Assembly: GCF_024170225.1 (NCBI RefSeq)
Contig: NZ_JALJXU010000006.1
Location: 94,815-158,814 of the forward strand
Direction of reading: 5' to 3'
Length of the DNA: 64,000 nt
DNA from: Streptococcus gallinaceus
Lineage (GTDB): Bacteria; Bacillota; Bacilli; Lactobacillales; Streptococcaceae
The notes under the pieces are model-generated. The model was not told the DNA's origin. It searched no databases and worked only from the letters and a program-made list of their open reading frames with translations. Positions 46,182-55,513 of the stretch are shown here, piece by piece (the stretch's first letter is position 1; each line of letters starts with the position of its first letter). Position numbers and translations under genes: made by a program.

Positions 46182-46198
46182 TAAGGAGAAATCTTGGG

Positions 46199-49177
46199 AT
46201 GAAAAAAACTATAAAAAAACCTGTAGCCATTACAGGAGTAACCCTTTTGTGTGTAGCTGCTATTGGGACTAGTGTTGCCAATTACTATGCTCAAAAATAC
46301 AGCCCTATTATCTCGACCTATTTTGGTCATAAAACCTATAAAGTTGAAAAAGGTAACTCAAAAGAAGATACAAACTACTTTAAGTCTAGTTTTTCAACCG
46401 AGGTAGAGCGTCTGAAAGCAGATTCTAAGGCGGGAAAATCTGCAGCGGCAGAAGGAATTGTTTTATTAAAAAATGATAAAAATCTCCCACTGAAGAAGAA
46501 TAGCAAGGTGACCTTGTTTGGTGTTGCAAATAGCAATATTCTCTATGGAGGCGGTGGTTCGGGAGCGGTCGATACATCTACGGTTCCTAGTATGAAAAAA
46601 GCTTTGGAAACTAGTGGTTTCAGTGTGAATGAAACCATGTGGGATTTTTATACTAAAGGAGCAGCCAAGGACATTAAGATGGACGTTCCTGACATTGCAG
46701 GAACAGGACGTTATGTTATCCATGAAGCGGGAATGGACTTGCTAACAGATAAGGAAAAAAATAGTTTCAAAGATTATTCAGATGCTGCGATTGTTACGAT
46801 TTCTCGTTCAGGTGGGGAGTCTTCGGACCTTCCTAAAGCTTACGATGAGTCCTATTTGAAAGATATGGACATCAAAGGGTATGCGGGAGCCTTTCATTCA
46901 GATGCACTGGATTCAAAAGAGGATGTAGGACGTCATTATTTGGAACTCACGCATAACGAGGAAGAAATGATCAAGTATGCCAAGTCAAACTTTGAAAATG
47001 TTATCCTTGTTGTCAACTCTGCCAATCCTATTGATATGGGATTTATTGATAATGCTGATTATGGTGTAGATGCAGCACTGTGGATTGGAAATCCAGGGCA
47101 GGACGGTTTATATGCTCTAGGGGATATATTGAATGGAAGTAGTAATCCTTCAGGGAAATTGGTGGATACTTACGCATATGATCAAACTGGTTCACCAGCG
47201 TTTGTCAATTTTGGAGCTAATTCAGTGGCAAGCGATGACCCGCGGGGGATAAACTATGTTGTCTACCAAGAGGGAATTTATGTAGGTTATAAATACTATG
47301 AAACCCGTTATGAAGATGCAGTTTTAAACCAAGGAGAAGCGACTGCTGCGGTTGGAGCGACTGCTGATGGGGCTACAGCTTGGGACTACAATAAAGAAGT
47401 TCAATTCCCATTTGGATACGGTTTATCCTATACAAACTTTAGTCAGGAACTATTGAAACATTCGTCAGATGATAAGGGTTATCAGTTTGACGTAAAAGTA
47501 ACGAATACAGGGGATATAGCTGGGAAACAAGTTGCACAAGTATATATGCAATCACCATATACAGAGCATGACAAGAAAAATGCTATTGAGAAATCAGCCA
47601 TTCAACTAGTCGGATTTGCTAAAACAAAAGAATTGACCCCTGGCGAATCTCAAACCGTTACGATTCAAGTTGATAAGGAAAATCTAAAAACATATGATGC
47701 GAAAGCAAACAATGGTAAAGGAACCTACATCATTGAAGAAGGAAATTATTATTTTGCAGTCGCAACGGATGCTCATCAAGCTATTAACAATGTTTTAGCG
47801 AAGAAAGGACAAAAAGTTGATGGCGGAGTAGCTGGATTAGCAGTGGAAGAAAAAGTCTCTGCTAGCGATGATTACGCTGTTTCGGAAGAAACCGGTAAAG
47901 AAATTAAAAATCAATTTACAGACGCAGATATAACAAGTTATGATCAGAACTTTACATATTTATCTAGAAATAACTGGAAGGAAACTTATCCTAAACAGTA
48001 TAACCTGGATTTAACAGATGAAGTGAAGGCTGGTTTGGCAATACCAGAAGGTCGGGATACAAAATCAGCCAAAATGCCAAAAACAGATGAAAAGAAAGGT
48101 TTGACACTAGCAATGATGCGTGAAGTTGATTTTAATGATCCTCTATGGGATACATTTATGGATCAACTGAGTGCAGAAGAAATGTATAACCTTGTGCGGA
48201 TTGGTGGCTACCAAACACAAGCGGTACCATCTGTGGGGGCGCCTGCAACAGTCAATGTAGATGGCCCGGCTTATGTAGGTGTAGCTGGTTTGACAGGTGT
48301 TAATACAAAAGAGAAAACCTATGCTTGGAGTTCAGAAATCTTACTTGCTTCTTCTTGGAATACAGACATACTCTATAATATGGGGCAGATGATTGGTGAG
48401 GATGCTCTAGCACAGGATGAGTTGAACTTTGCAGGCTGGTATGCCCCAGCGATGAATATCCATCGTACAGCATTCTCCGGTCGAAATTTTGAATATTATT
48501 CAGAAGACAGCTTCCTTTCAGGAAAAATGGGTGCTGCCACCACTAAAGGAGCAACGGATAAAGGGATCATCACCTATATCAAGCACTTTGCTTTAAATGA
48601 TCAGGAGACGAATCGCGCAGCTCTCTTAACATTTGCAAATGAACAATCCATTCGTGAAGTGTACTTAGCACCATTTGAAGCTAGTGTAGTGGACGGTGGG
48701 GCTCTGGGCATCATGGCTGGAATGAATCGCATCGGTACCAAGTGGGCGGGGAATCATAAAGGTTTGATGACTAATGTTGTTCGTGATGAATGGGACTTCA
48801 ATGGTATAGTTGTGACAGACCAAGCTTCATATCCAGAAGCCTTTCCATTTATGGCTATTCGAGGTGGTTTAGAAGCAGGTACAGACCTTTACCTCAACAC
48901 CGGTACAGATAATTGGGAAATCAAAGATTATGCTAATAATGCAACTGTCATGAACCAATTACGCACATCGTCAAAACGTATTTTGTATGCAGTGTCGCGC
49001 AGTTTAGCGATGAACGGCGTCTCATCAACTGCAAAGGTTAAGACCATTACACCTTTATGGATGACGTGGCTCTATGCGGCTGATGGATTGCTGACAGTAC
49101 TTATCTTCGGTGGATGCTATTTATTGATTCGCAAAACAGACTGGAGCAAGGGAAAAGGAAAAACGAAAGTATCATAA
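46199..49177 (+). CDS. Membrane-tethered glycoside hydrolase family 3 (beta-glucosidase type, inverted domain order)
   Basis: This is a 992-residue GH3 enzyme. A membrane helix covers about residues 8-28 (VAITGVTLLCVAAIGTSVA). A GH3 C-type alpha/beta domain follows (AAEGIVLLKNDKNLPL, YGGGGSGAVD, WIGNPGQDGLYALGDILNG), then an FnIII-like domain (VKVTNTGDIAGKQVAQVYMQ) and the GH3 N-type barrel. The barrel has NIHRTAFSGRNFEYYSED (about 760), YIKHFALNDQETNR (about 795) and the likely nucleophile Asp in GIVVTDQAS (about 872). A second helix lies near the end (WLYAADGLLTVLIFGGCYLLI) with a basic tail. The domain order is reversed relative to plant-type GH3, as in BglB-like enzymes. Both termini are predicted cytoplasmic with the catalytic body outside. 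The sugar substrate is unknown. GGAG precedes ATG 46199. Confidence 0.85.
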   Translation: MKKTIKKPVAITGVTLLCVAAIGTSVANYYAQKYSPIISTYFGHKTYKVEKGNSKEDTNYFKSSFSTEVERLKADSKAGKSAAAEGIVLLKNDKNLPLKKNSKVTLFGVANSNILYGGGGSGAVDTSTVPSMKKALETSGFSVNETMWDFYTKGAAKDIKMDVPDIAGTGRYVIHEAGMDLLTDKEKNSFKDYSDAAIVTISRSGGESSDLPKAYDESYLKDMDIKGYAGAFHSDALDSKEDVGRHYLELTHNEEEMIKYAKSNFENVILVVNSANPIDMGFIDNADYGVDAALWIGNPGQDGLYALGDILNGSSNPSGKLVDTYAYDQTGSPAFVNFGANSVASDDPRGINYVVYQEGIYVGYKYYETRYEDAVLNQGEATAAVGATADGATAWDYNKEVQFPFGYGLSYTNFSQELLKHSSDDKGYQFDVKVTNTGDIAGKQVAQVYMQSPYTEHDKKNAIEKSAIQLVGFAKTKELTPGESQTVTIQVDKENLKTYDAKANNGKGTYIIEEGNYYFAVATDAHQAINNVLAKKGQKVDGGVAGLAVEEKVSASDDYAVSEETGKEIKNQFTDADITSYDQNFTYLSRNNWKETYPKQYNLDLTDEVKAGLAIPEGRDTKSAKMPKTDEKKGLTLAMMREVDFNDPLWDTFMDQLSAEEMYNLVRIGGYQTQAVPSVGAPATVNVDGPAYVGVAGLTGVNTKEKTYAWSSEILLASSWNTDILYNMGQMIGEDALAQDELNFAGWYAPAMNIHRTAFSGRNFEYYSEDSFLSGKMGAATTKGATDKGIITYIKHFALNDQETNRAALLTFANEQSIREVYLAPFEASVVDGGALGIMAGMNRIGTKWAGNHKGLMTNVVRDEWDFNGIVVTDQASYPEAFPFMAIRGGLEAGTDLYLNTGTDNWEIKDYANNATVMNQLRTSSKRILYAVSRSLAMNGVSSTAKVKTITPLWMTWLYAADGLLTVLIFGGCYLLIRKTDWSKGKGKTKVS

Positions 49178-49179
49178 TT

Positions 49180-49227
49180 GTAAAGAAAACCACTACCTAG
49201 CGATTAGGTGGTGGTTTTTGGGTGGGG
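49180..49227 (+). repeat. 48-bp direct repeat, copy 2 (contains the GH3 gene terminator)
   Basis: It is identical to 43897-43944. It begins 3 bases after the GH3 stop and supplies its terminator. The two copies bracket exactly the kinase-regulator-GH3 module. Confidence 0.95.
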
Positions 49228-49328
49228 AGGGAAGTTGACGAAAAAGTGAGTTTGTGAAGCTATTTCTGCGTTCTCTTGGGAGAGCATATGTCTGGAATTG
49301 TGATATAATATTCCTAGAAGGGAGTTCT

Positions 49329-50150
49329 ATGCTTGCATTTTTTCAAAAATATTTAGCACGATTTGATGTGGAAGCTATTTTGATGAATCTGATTTCAATC
49401 GTGATTCTCTACCTACTCTTTTTGGTTCTTCGAAGGCTTATCAAATTTATTGCTAAAAAGGCTGTACAATCGACTGGAAGATTGAGTAGTCAAGATTTGG
49501 GTCGTCAAAAGACGGTCATTCGACTGGTGGAAAATATTTTACAGTACACACTTGTTTTCTTTTTTATTTACTGTATCTTGGCCATTTGTGGCTTGCCGGT
49601 TTCTAGCTTGTTGGCTGGGGCCGGGATTGCGGGTGTGGCGATTGGATTGGGTGCCCAAGGTTTCTTGTCTGACTTGGTCAATGGTTTTTTTATTCTCATT
49701 GAACGGCAATTTGATGTAGGAGACAGCGTGCGCTTGACCAATGGACCGATCACCGTATCTGGGAAAGTGGTGTCTGTCGGTATTCGGACCACACAGATTC
49801 GAGATGCGGATGGGACCTTGCATTTTATTCCTAACCGAAATATCTTAGTGGTGAGCAATAAGTCTCGTGGTGATATGCGGGTGCAGATTGATCTTCCCTT
49901 ACCAAGTAGGGTAGACCTAAACTTGGTCACCAGCCTCATTGAGACGGTTAATCAAAAGCGACTTCCTCAATACGAAGCCATTAAAAATTGCCTTATCCTG
50001 GGGCCGCAGACGACGGAAACGGGACAATTTTCATACCGGATTCATCTGTTTGTGACCAATGGTCAACAGAGTCAGATTTATCATGATTTTTATGGATATT
50101 ACCAGCAAGCTTTTGTGGAGGCTGGCTTAGAGCTCGGCACCACTCACTAG
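49329..50150 (+). CDS. Small-conductance mechanosensitive channel (MscS family)
   Basis: This 273-residue osmotic safety valve has three N-terminal helices (LMNLISIVILYLLFLVLRRLIKFI, ENILQYTLVFFFIYCILAI, and pore helix SLLAGAGIAGVAIGLGAQGFLSDLVNGFFIL). A beta domain follows with the VGDSVRL and FIPNRNIL motifs. ATG 49329 follows AAGGGAG; the longer upstream frame begins inside the preceding spacer and is not supported. TATAAT lies near 49304. It is co-transcribed with the next gene. Confidence 0.9.
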   Translation: MLAFFQKYLARFDVEAILMNLISIVILYLLFLVLRRLIKFIAKKAVQSTGRLSSQDLGRQKTVIRLVENILQYTLVFFFIYCILAICGLPVSSLLAGAGIAGVAIGLGAQGFLSDLVNGFFILIERQFDVGDSVRLTNGPITVSGKVVSVGIRTTQIRDADGTLHFIPNRNILVVSNKSRGDMRVQIDLPLPSRVDLNLVTSLIETVNQKRLPQYEAIKNCLILGPQTTETGQFSYRIHLFVTNGQQSQIYHDFYGYYQQAFVEAGLELGTTH

Positions 50151-50162
50151 AAAGGAAAGAAT

Positions 50163-50759
50163 ATGTTTCCAAAAGAATTTATTGTTGAAGATGGACAGGT
50201 TTACTATCGTAAAAAGCCACTTCACCGTCAACCCTTGTTTTGGACCAGTATCGCGGGATTGGTTATTTCCTTGCTCTTGTCCGTTGTAGTTGGATTTCTT
50301 CTGTTAGCGCTTGGTAGTCAGACGGTTAACGAATTTGTAGATGAGCACAAGGACACTAATTATGAAACAAGCATGGACTGGTCAGAATACGATGAGTACT
50401 CCATTGGAGAGACTGCTGAATTAGCAGACTTATCCATCAAAGTAGAGTCAATGGAAGTCAAAGATGCAGACACCCTAGTGGATGATAGCTTGGACAAAGC
50501 CTTGGTCGTGACGCTGACGCTTGAAAATACGAGCGGCGAGGACTACTATTTTGATGAGTACGAGTTCTCGGTGTACGGTGATGATACTAGCGGCTACTAT
50601 GTGTTAGACTATCAGACTTATAGTAAAGACATGCCAGAAAAAATCAAACCAGGTGAAAAAGTTCATTTGACCCTGTATTATGGCGTCGATGACTCAGACA
50701 CCTATCGTTTCACTTACAATAATGTTTATTGGGCGACCAATGATGCGGATGCGATTTGA
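50163..50759 (+). CDS. Membrane-anchored protein with DUF4352-like extracellular domain
   Basis: This 198-residue protein has a short cytoplasmic N-terminus, one membrane helix (about 31-52, SIAGLVISLLLSVVVGFLLLAL), an acidic linker and a C-terminal beta-sandwich. The last has the pattern KALVVTLTLENTSGEDYYFD ... KIKPGEKVHLTLYYGV, which resembles DUF4352/TRF2-like domains of surface proteins. Function is unknown. It lies 12 bases after the channel gene, with AAAGGAAAG before the start, so they form one operon. Confidence 0.65.
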   Translation: MFPKEFIVEDGQVYYRKKPLHRQPLFWTSIAGLVISLLLSVVVGFLLLALGSQTVNEFVDEHKDTNYETSMDWSEYDEYSIGETAELADLSIKVESMEVKDADTLVDDSLDKALVVTLTLENTSGEDYYFDEYEFSVYGDDTSGYYVLDYQTYSKDMPEKIKPGEKVHLTLYYGVDDSDTYRFTYNNVYWATNDADAI

Positions 50760-50780
50760 TAGAGTAATTTTAGAACAGAC

Positions 50781-50806
50781 AAAAACCACTCATTTGAGTG
50801 GTTTTT
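50781..50806. terminator. Bidirectional terminator
   Basis: Perfect 11-base arms AAAAACCACTC and GAGTGGTTTTT serve both the preceding gene and gdhA. Confidence 0.9.
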
Positions 50807-50817
50807 AGTTTGTTATC

Positions 50818-52164
50818 TTATACCAAACCTTGTGCAATCATGGCGTCAGCAACTTGTTCAAATGCTGCGATGTTCGCACCCGCAAGGTAATCTTTGCCAA
50901 GGTCGTATTTTTCAGCTGTTTCTTTAGCAGTGTTGAAGATGTTTGCCATGATGTCTTTCAAGCGGTTGTCCACTTCTTCGGCAGTCCATGACAAGCGTTG
51001 GCTGTTTTGGCTCATTTCAAGGGCTGATACAGCAACGCCACCAGCGTTGGCAGCTTTAGCCAATCCGTAAAGGACATCGTTTTCCTTGTAAGTGTTGATC
51101 GCATCAAGGTTAGATGGCATATTGGCACCTTCAGCCACACAGTAAACGCCGTTTTTCACGAGACGAGCTGCTTTTTCACCGTCAATTTCATTTTGAGTGG
51201 CACATGGAAGGGCGATGTCAACGTGTCCGTCGTATTCCCATACAGAACCTTCGTGGTAAGTAGCAGTTGCTTTTTCAGCAGCGTATTCTGTCAAACGAGC
51301 ACGGCGGTTGTTTTTCACGTCGCAAAGGAGGTCGAAGTCGATACCAGTTTCGTCGATGATGTAACCATTTGAGTCAGATACAGAAATTACTTTGGCACCG
51401 AGTTCAGTAGCTTTTTGTACTGCGTATTGTGCTACGTTACCTGAACCTGAGATAAGAACAGTTTGTTCGTTGAATGATTTTCCATTTGCTTGAAGCATGT
51501 TGTCTGTGAAGTAGACAAGACCGTAACCAGTTGCTTCAGGACGGATGAGTGAGCCACCAAATCCAAGAGGTTTACCAGTCAATACACCTGCATCAAATTG
51601 ACGGATGCGTTTGTATTGACCATACATGTAACCAATTTCGCGGCCGCCGACACCAATATCACCAGCAGGTACGTCAAGTGACGGACCGATGTGTTTTTGC
51701 AATTCAGTCATGAAGCTTTGGCAGAAACGCATGATTTCAGCATCCGTTTTACCTTTAGGGTCGAAGTCTGAACCACCTTTACCACCGCCGATTGGAAGAC
51801 CAGTCAAGACGTTTTTGAAGATTTGCTCAAATCCGAGGAACTTCAAGATAGATTGTGTAACAGTTGGGTGGAAGCGAAGACCGCCTTTGTATGGACCAAC
51901 TGCGGAGTTGAATTGGACACGGTAACCACGGTTGACTTGTACATTTCCGTCTTTGTCTGTCCATGGGATACGGAATGAAATGACACGTTCTGGCTCAACG
52001 ATACGAGCCAAGATGTTTTCAGTGATGTACTCTGGGTGTACTTCGAAAACAGGTTCCAAGGTATTGAAAAGTTCTTCCACCGCTTGGAGGAATTCTTTTT
52101 CGTGGGAGTTGCGTGCTTTTACGCCTTCAAATGAGGCTTGGATGTATTCTTTAGCAGTTGTCAT
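50818..52164 (-). CDS. gdhA: NADP-specific glutamate dehydrogenase
   Basis: The product interconverts 2-oxoglutarate plus ammonium and glutamate. The 448 residues are the typical hexameric bacterial enzyme. Visible are FRIPWTDKDGNVQVNRGYRVQFNSA, the substrate-binding Lys region GGLRFHP ... LPIGGGKGGSDFDPKG, the catalytic Asp in DVPAGDIGVGGREIGYM, and the nucleotide-binding VLISGSGNVAQYA. GGGGA precedes the start. Promoter and CodY-like boxes upstream connect it to nitrogen control, as does amtB-glnK elsewhere in the window. Confidence 0.95.
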   Translation of the reverse strand: MTTAKEYIQASFEGVKARNSHEKEFLQAVEELFNTLEPVFEVHPEYITENILARIVEPERVISFRIPWTDKDGNVQVNRGYRVQFNSAVGPYKGGLRFHPTVTQSILKFLGFEQIFKNVLTGLPIGGGKGGSDFDPKGKTDAEIMRFCQSFMTELQKHIGPSLDVPAGDIGVGGREIGYMYGQYKRIRQFDAGVLTGKPLGFGGSLIRPEATGYGLVYFTDNMLQANGKSFNEQTVLISGSGNVAQYAVQKATELGAKVISVSDSNGYIIDETGIDFDLLCDVKNNRRARLTEYAAEKATATYHEGSVWEYDGHVDIALPCATQNEIDGEKAARLVKNGVYCVAEGANMPSNLDAINTYKENDVLYGLAKAANAGGVAVSALEMSQNSQRLSWTAEEVDNRLKDIMANIFNTAKETAEKYDLGKDYLAGANIAAFEQVADAMIAQGLV

Positions 52165-52191
52165 AACTGTTCCCCTTTTAAAATTAGATTT

Positions 52192-52279
52192 ATTAAATTG
52201 TCTGACAATTTAATTTATGGGATTATTATAGCACTGGGAAAATCATTTGTAAAGTAAAAAGTTGAATTTTCTGACAATT
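52192..52279 (-). promoter_or_regulatory. gdhA promoter with two CodY-like boxes
   Basis: On the minus strand -35 TTTACA (52253-52248) and -10 TATAAT (52230-52225) have a 17-base spacer. AATTTTCTGACAATT (52265-52279), upstream of the -35, differs at one base from the CodY consensus AATTTTCWGAAAATT. A perfect 23-bp palindrome (52192-52214) centred on the same TCTGAC core (two mismatches) lies just after the expected start site. Confidence 0.65.
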
Positions 52280-52385
52280 TTTTGCAAAAAAATTCAAAAG
52301 CCGAATGTTCCCTCCCAATTTACAGTTGAAGTGGAAATCAAATTTCTTTTCTATGCTATAATGAAAAAAATTAAAGGAGAAGACT

Positions 52386-53324
52386 ATGGTTTCGACAAAA
52401 ACAAGTTTGGCTGGTGTGGAGTTTGACAACTGTTTCATGAATGCGGCGGGTGTCTGGTGTATGACCAAGGAGGAGCTGGACGGGGTGAAGAACTCTGCAG
52501 CAGGGACCTTTGTGACTAAGACAGCAACCCTTGAAGAGCGTGCGGGGAATCCAGAACCACGCTATCAGAATGTTCCCTTGGGCTCTATCAATTCGATGGG
52601 CTTGCCCAATCAAGGGTTGAACTACTATCTCAACTATCTCTTGGACTTGCAGCAGACAGATAGCGAGCGAACGTTTGTCCTTTCTGTGGTGGGGATGTCG
52701 CCTGAAGAGACACATACGATTTTGAAGACCATTCAAGACAGTGACTTTAGAGGTTTGACAGAGCTCAATCTCTCTTGTCCAAATGTGCCGGGTAAACCGC
52801 AGATTGCCTATGATTTTGAGATGACGGAACGGATTTTAAGAGACGTTTTTGTCTACTTCACAAAGCCTCTGGGCATCAAGTTGCCCCCTTATTTTGACAT
52901 GGTGCATTTTGATCAGGCAGCAGCGATTTTCAATCAATTCCCGCTTAAGTTTGTCAACTGTGTCAACTCCATCGGAAATGGTCTTTATATCGAAGGCGAG
53001 ACAGTTGTCATCAAGCCAAAAAATGGATTTGGTGGGATTGGTGGTCAGTACATCAAACCAACTGCCTTGGCCAATGTCCATGCTTTCTACCAACGTCTGA
53101 ATCCATCAATTCAAATCGTTGGGACGGGAGGTGTCCTGACAGGACGCGATGCTTTTGAGCATATTCTCTGTGGAGCAAGTATGGTTCAACTGGGGACAAC
53201 CCTCCAAAAAGAAGGCTTGTACGCTTTTGAACGAATTACGCAGGAATTACAATCTATTATGGAAGAAAAGGGCTATGGCAGTCTAGAAGATTTCCGTGGG
53301 AAGTTGCAGTACATTAGTGAATAG
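52386..53324 (+). CDS. pyrD: Dihydroorotate dehydrogenase, class 1A (fumarate-type)
   Basis: This cytosolic FMN enzyme oxidises dihydroorotate to orotate in pyrimidine synthesis, using fumarate as acceptor. The 312 residues include [41 protein letters not shown], the catalytic Cys in [13 protein letters not shown], and [19 protein letters not shown]. No PyrK partner is adjacent, which supports class 1A rather than 1B. A good AAAGGAG precedes ATG 52386. Confidence 0.94.
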   Translation: MVSTKTSLAGVEFDNCFMNAAGVWCMTKEELDGVKNSAAGTFVTKTATLEERAGNPEPRYQNVPLGSINSMGLPNQGLNYYLNYLLDLQQTDSERTFVLSVVGMSPEETHTILKTIQDSDFRGLTELNLSCPNVPGKPQIAYDFEMTERILRDVFVYFTKPLGIKLPPYFDMVHFDQAAAIFNQFPLKFVNCVNSIGNGLYIEGETVVIKPKNGFGGIGGQYIKPTALANVHAFYQRLNPSIQIVGTGGVLTGRDAFEHILCGASMVQLGTTLQKEGLYAFERITQELQSIMEEKGYGSLEDFRGKLQYISE

Positions 53325-53330
53325 GAGAAA

Positions 53331-53361
53331 TCAGGCTAGGAGACTAGCCTGATTTGTTGTT
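53331..53361 (+). terminator. Terminator of pyrD
   Basis: Perfect 11-base arms (53331-53341 and 53348-53358) are followed by a short T-rich tail. Confidence 0.75.
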
Positions 53362-53410
53362 TTCAAAAGGCAAAGAATAGAGTATACTGGAAGAAACAGG
53401 AGGTATCGAC

Positions 53411-54688
53411 ATGGGAAGAAGAACAGAGCGCGAAAGACAGCGGCGACGTCGGCAAAAACAAAGAGCGAAAATTGCTCTGGTTTTAGGTATTTTGCTAGCG
53501 GTGGTTGGTGGATGTGTTGCCATATTTGAATGGAAAAAGCCGATGAGAACGCATCAGGAAGTGAGTTCCTCATCGGCTGCGGCATCCTCGTCTGAAAAGA
53601 AACAGGAATCAACACAAACGGCACGTATCATGGCACATGGGGACTTGCTCTATCATGATGCACTCTACATGAGCGCCCAGCAAGCAGATGGTTCGTATGA
53701 TTTTTCGACAAATTTCACCTATGTCAAGCCTTGGATTGAGCAGGCAGACTTAGCGATTGCGGACTTTGAAGGGACTATTTCGTCAGAATTTCCGCTTGCA
53801 GGTTATCCTTTGTTTAATGCCCCTGCATCAGTTGCGACAGCAATCAAAGACGCAGGATATGATGTGGTAGACTTGGCGCACAATCATATTTTGGATTCTC
53901 AATTATCGGGTTTGATTTCAACCGCAAAAACTTTTACAGACTTAGGTGTTGGCACAGTTGGTGTCTATCCTGAGGGAAATCGGTCTTCTGCTCCGCTATT
54001 GATTCGTGAGGTAAATGGGATTAAGGTGGCCATTTTAGCGTATGCCTATGGATTTAACGGAATGGAAGGGAATTTGACACCAGAAGAATACCAGTCTTAT
54101 CTGTCCGATATGGATGAGTCTCGGATGAAGGCGGAGATTGAGCGTGCTGAGAAAGAGGTGGATGTCACGATTATCATGCCGCAAATGGGCGTTGAGTACC
54201 AGCTTGAGCCGACACAAGAGCAGGTTGACCTCTACCACAAAATGGTAGACTGGGGTGCAGATGTGGTCTTTGGTGGGCATCCGCATGTGGCAGAGCCATC
54301 GGAAATTGTGGAAAAAGATGGGGATAAAAAGCTCATTATTTATTCAATGGGAAACTTCATTTCAAACCAGCGCCTGGAAACCATGGAAGGGGTCAACAAT
54401 GCCCAGTGGACCGAGCGTGGAGTTTTGATGGATGTTACCTTTGAGAAAAAGGCAGGGAAAACGCGTATCCAGACGGCAACAGCACATCCAACATGGGTTA
54501 GTCGTGTGCCAAATGGCCAATACGCTGCAGATGGTGGACCATTTTATACCTATCAAACTTTTGTTCTGGAAGATTTCATCGAAGGTGGCCAACACAGAGT
54601 TCAGTTGGATGAGGATACTAAGGCGAGAGTTGATGCTGCCTATCAAGAAATGACCGATTTTATGCACTTGGATTGGTCCAAAGAGTAG
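53411..54688 (+). CDS. CapA family membrane-anchored protein (PGA_cap, metallophosphatase-like)
   Basis: This 425-residue protein has a strongly basic N-terminus (RRTERERQRRRRQKQRAK), one membrane helix (about 22-42), a Ser/Ala-rich linker and a PGA_cap domain. The domain has metal-ligand motifs of the calcineurin-like fold: AHGDLLYHD, DFEGTISSEFP, DLAHNHILD, FGGHPHVAEP and IIYSMGNFISN. Homologues take part in poly-gamma-glutamate capsule retention in Bacillus. No capBC genes are here, so the role in a streptococcus is unknown. AGGAGG precedes the start. Confidence 0.83.
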   Translation: MGRRTERERQRRRRQKQRAKIALVLGILLAVVGGCVAIFEWKKPMRTHQEVSSSSAAASSSEKKQESTQTARIMAHGDLLYHDALYMSAQQADGSYDFSTNFTYVKPWIEQADLAIADFEGTISSEFPLAGYPLFNAPASVATAIKDAGYDVVDLAHNHILDSQLSGLISTAKTFTDLGVGTVGVYPEGNRSSAPLLIREVNGIKVAILAYAYGFNGMEGNLTPEEYQSYLSDMDESRMKAEIERAEKEVDVTIIMPQMGVEYQLEPTQEQVDLYHKMVDWGADVVFGGHPHVAEPSEIVEKDGDKKLIIYSMGNFISNQRLETMEGVNNAQWTERGVLMDVTFEKKAGKTRIQTATAHPTWVSRVPNGQYAADGGPFYTYQTFVLEDFIEGGQHRVQLDEDTKARVDAAYQEMTDFMHLDWSKE

Positions 54689-54703
54689 AATAGAGGAAGA
54701 AGT

Positions 54704-55513
54704 ATGATCAAACTAGTCGCTTTCGATATGGACGGCACCTTTTTGAACTCAGAAAATGATTATGACCGCGAACGATTTGACCGCATTTTTCATGAATTGG
54801 TCCGTCGCGATATGAAAATCGTTGCCAGTTCGGGCAATCAATTTCATCAGATAAAGAGCTTCTTTGAGCCTTACTTGGATCAGATGACCATCGTTTCAGA
54901 AATTGGAAATAAGATTTATGAAAATGGGAACTTGGTGCAGGAGTATCATTTTGAAAACTCGGTTGTAGAAGCCATGCTGGGGCTTTTGGGGCAGAAAAAC
55001 TTGCTTTCTCGTTGCATGATTGGCGGGCTGGATACTGCTTATTTTGAAGCGTCAGCGCCAGAGGATTTTAAGAAGATTGTGAAGAAACACAATTATTCTT
55101 GGCAAGAGTTGGATAGCTTTGCGGATTTGCCCCAAGATCAGTTTTGCATCGTGACCTTGGACGTGCCTGACCAGAATATTGCCGCCTTGGTAGCGGAGCT
55201 CAATCAAGTTGGAGGGCCGCAAGCGCGTGCGGTATCAAGCGGTTTTCACTTTATTGATATCATCCAGTACGGTATTGATAAAGGGACAGCCTTGCAGTTT
55301 TTAGGGCAACAGTGGGGAATTTCACCAGATGAGATGATGACCTTTGGAGATAGCGACAATGACTTGGAGATGCTGGCTTGGACGCGCAATTCTTATGCCA
55401 TGGCAGGTTGTCCTGAAAATGTCGCTCGAGTTGCCAATTATCAGACGCCTAGCAATGATGAATCAGGCGTTTTGGCAGTCATAGAAAGAGAAATTTTAGG
55501 GGATATGGGATGA
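54704..55513 (+). CDS. HAD-superfamily phosphatase, Cof type
   Basis: This 269-residue cytosolic phosphatase has motif I FDMDGTFLNSE, a motif II Ser in VASSGNQ, a C2B-type cap, a Lys in IDKGTAL and motif IV FGDSDNDLEML. The substrate is probably a sugar phosphate or flavin intermediate. It follows capA by 15 bases and overlaps the NUDIX gene by 4, so capA, this gene and the NUDIX gene may be one transcript. Confidence 0.87.
   Translation: MIKLVAFDMDGTFLNSENDYDRERFDRIFHELVRRDMKIVASSGNQFHQIKSFFEPYLDQMTIVSEIGNKIYENGNLVQEYHFENSVVEAMLGLLGQKNLLSRCMIGGLDTAYFEASAPEDFKKIVKKHNYSWQELDSFADLPQDQFCIVTLDVPDQNIAALVAELNQVGGPQARAVSSGFHFIDIIQYGIDKGTALQFLGQQWGISPDEMMTFGDSDNDLEMLAWTRNSYAMAGCPENVARVANYQTPSNDESGVLAVIEREILGDMG

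Noticed and set aside
46026..46198. LytTR direct repeats between the regulator and the GH3 gene
   Set aside because: Only isolated GTT-containing half-sites with poor matches and wrong spacing were found.
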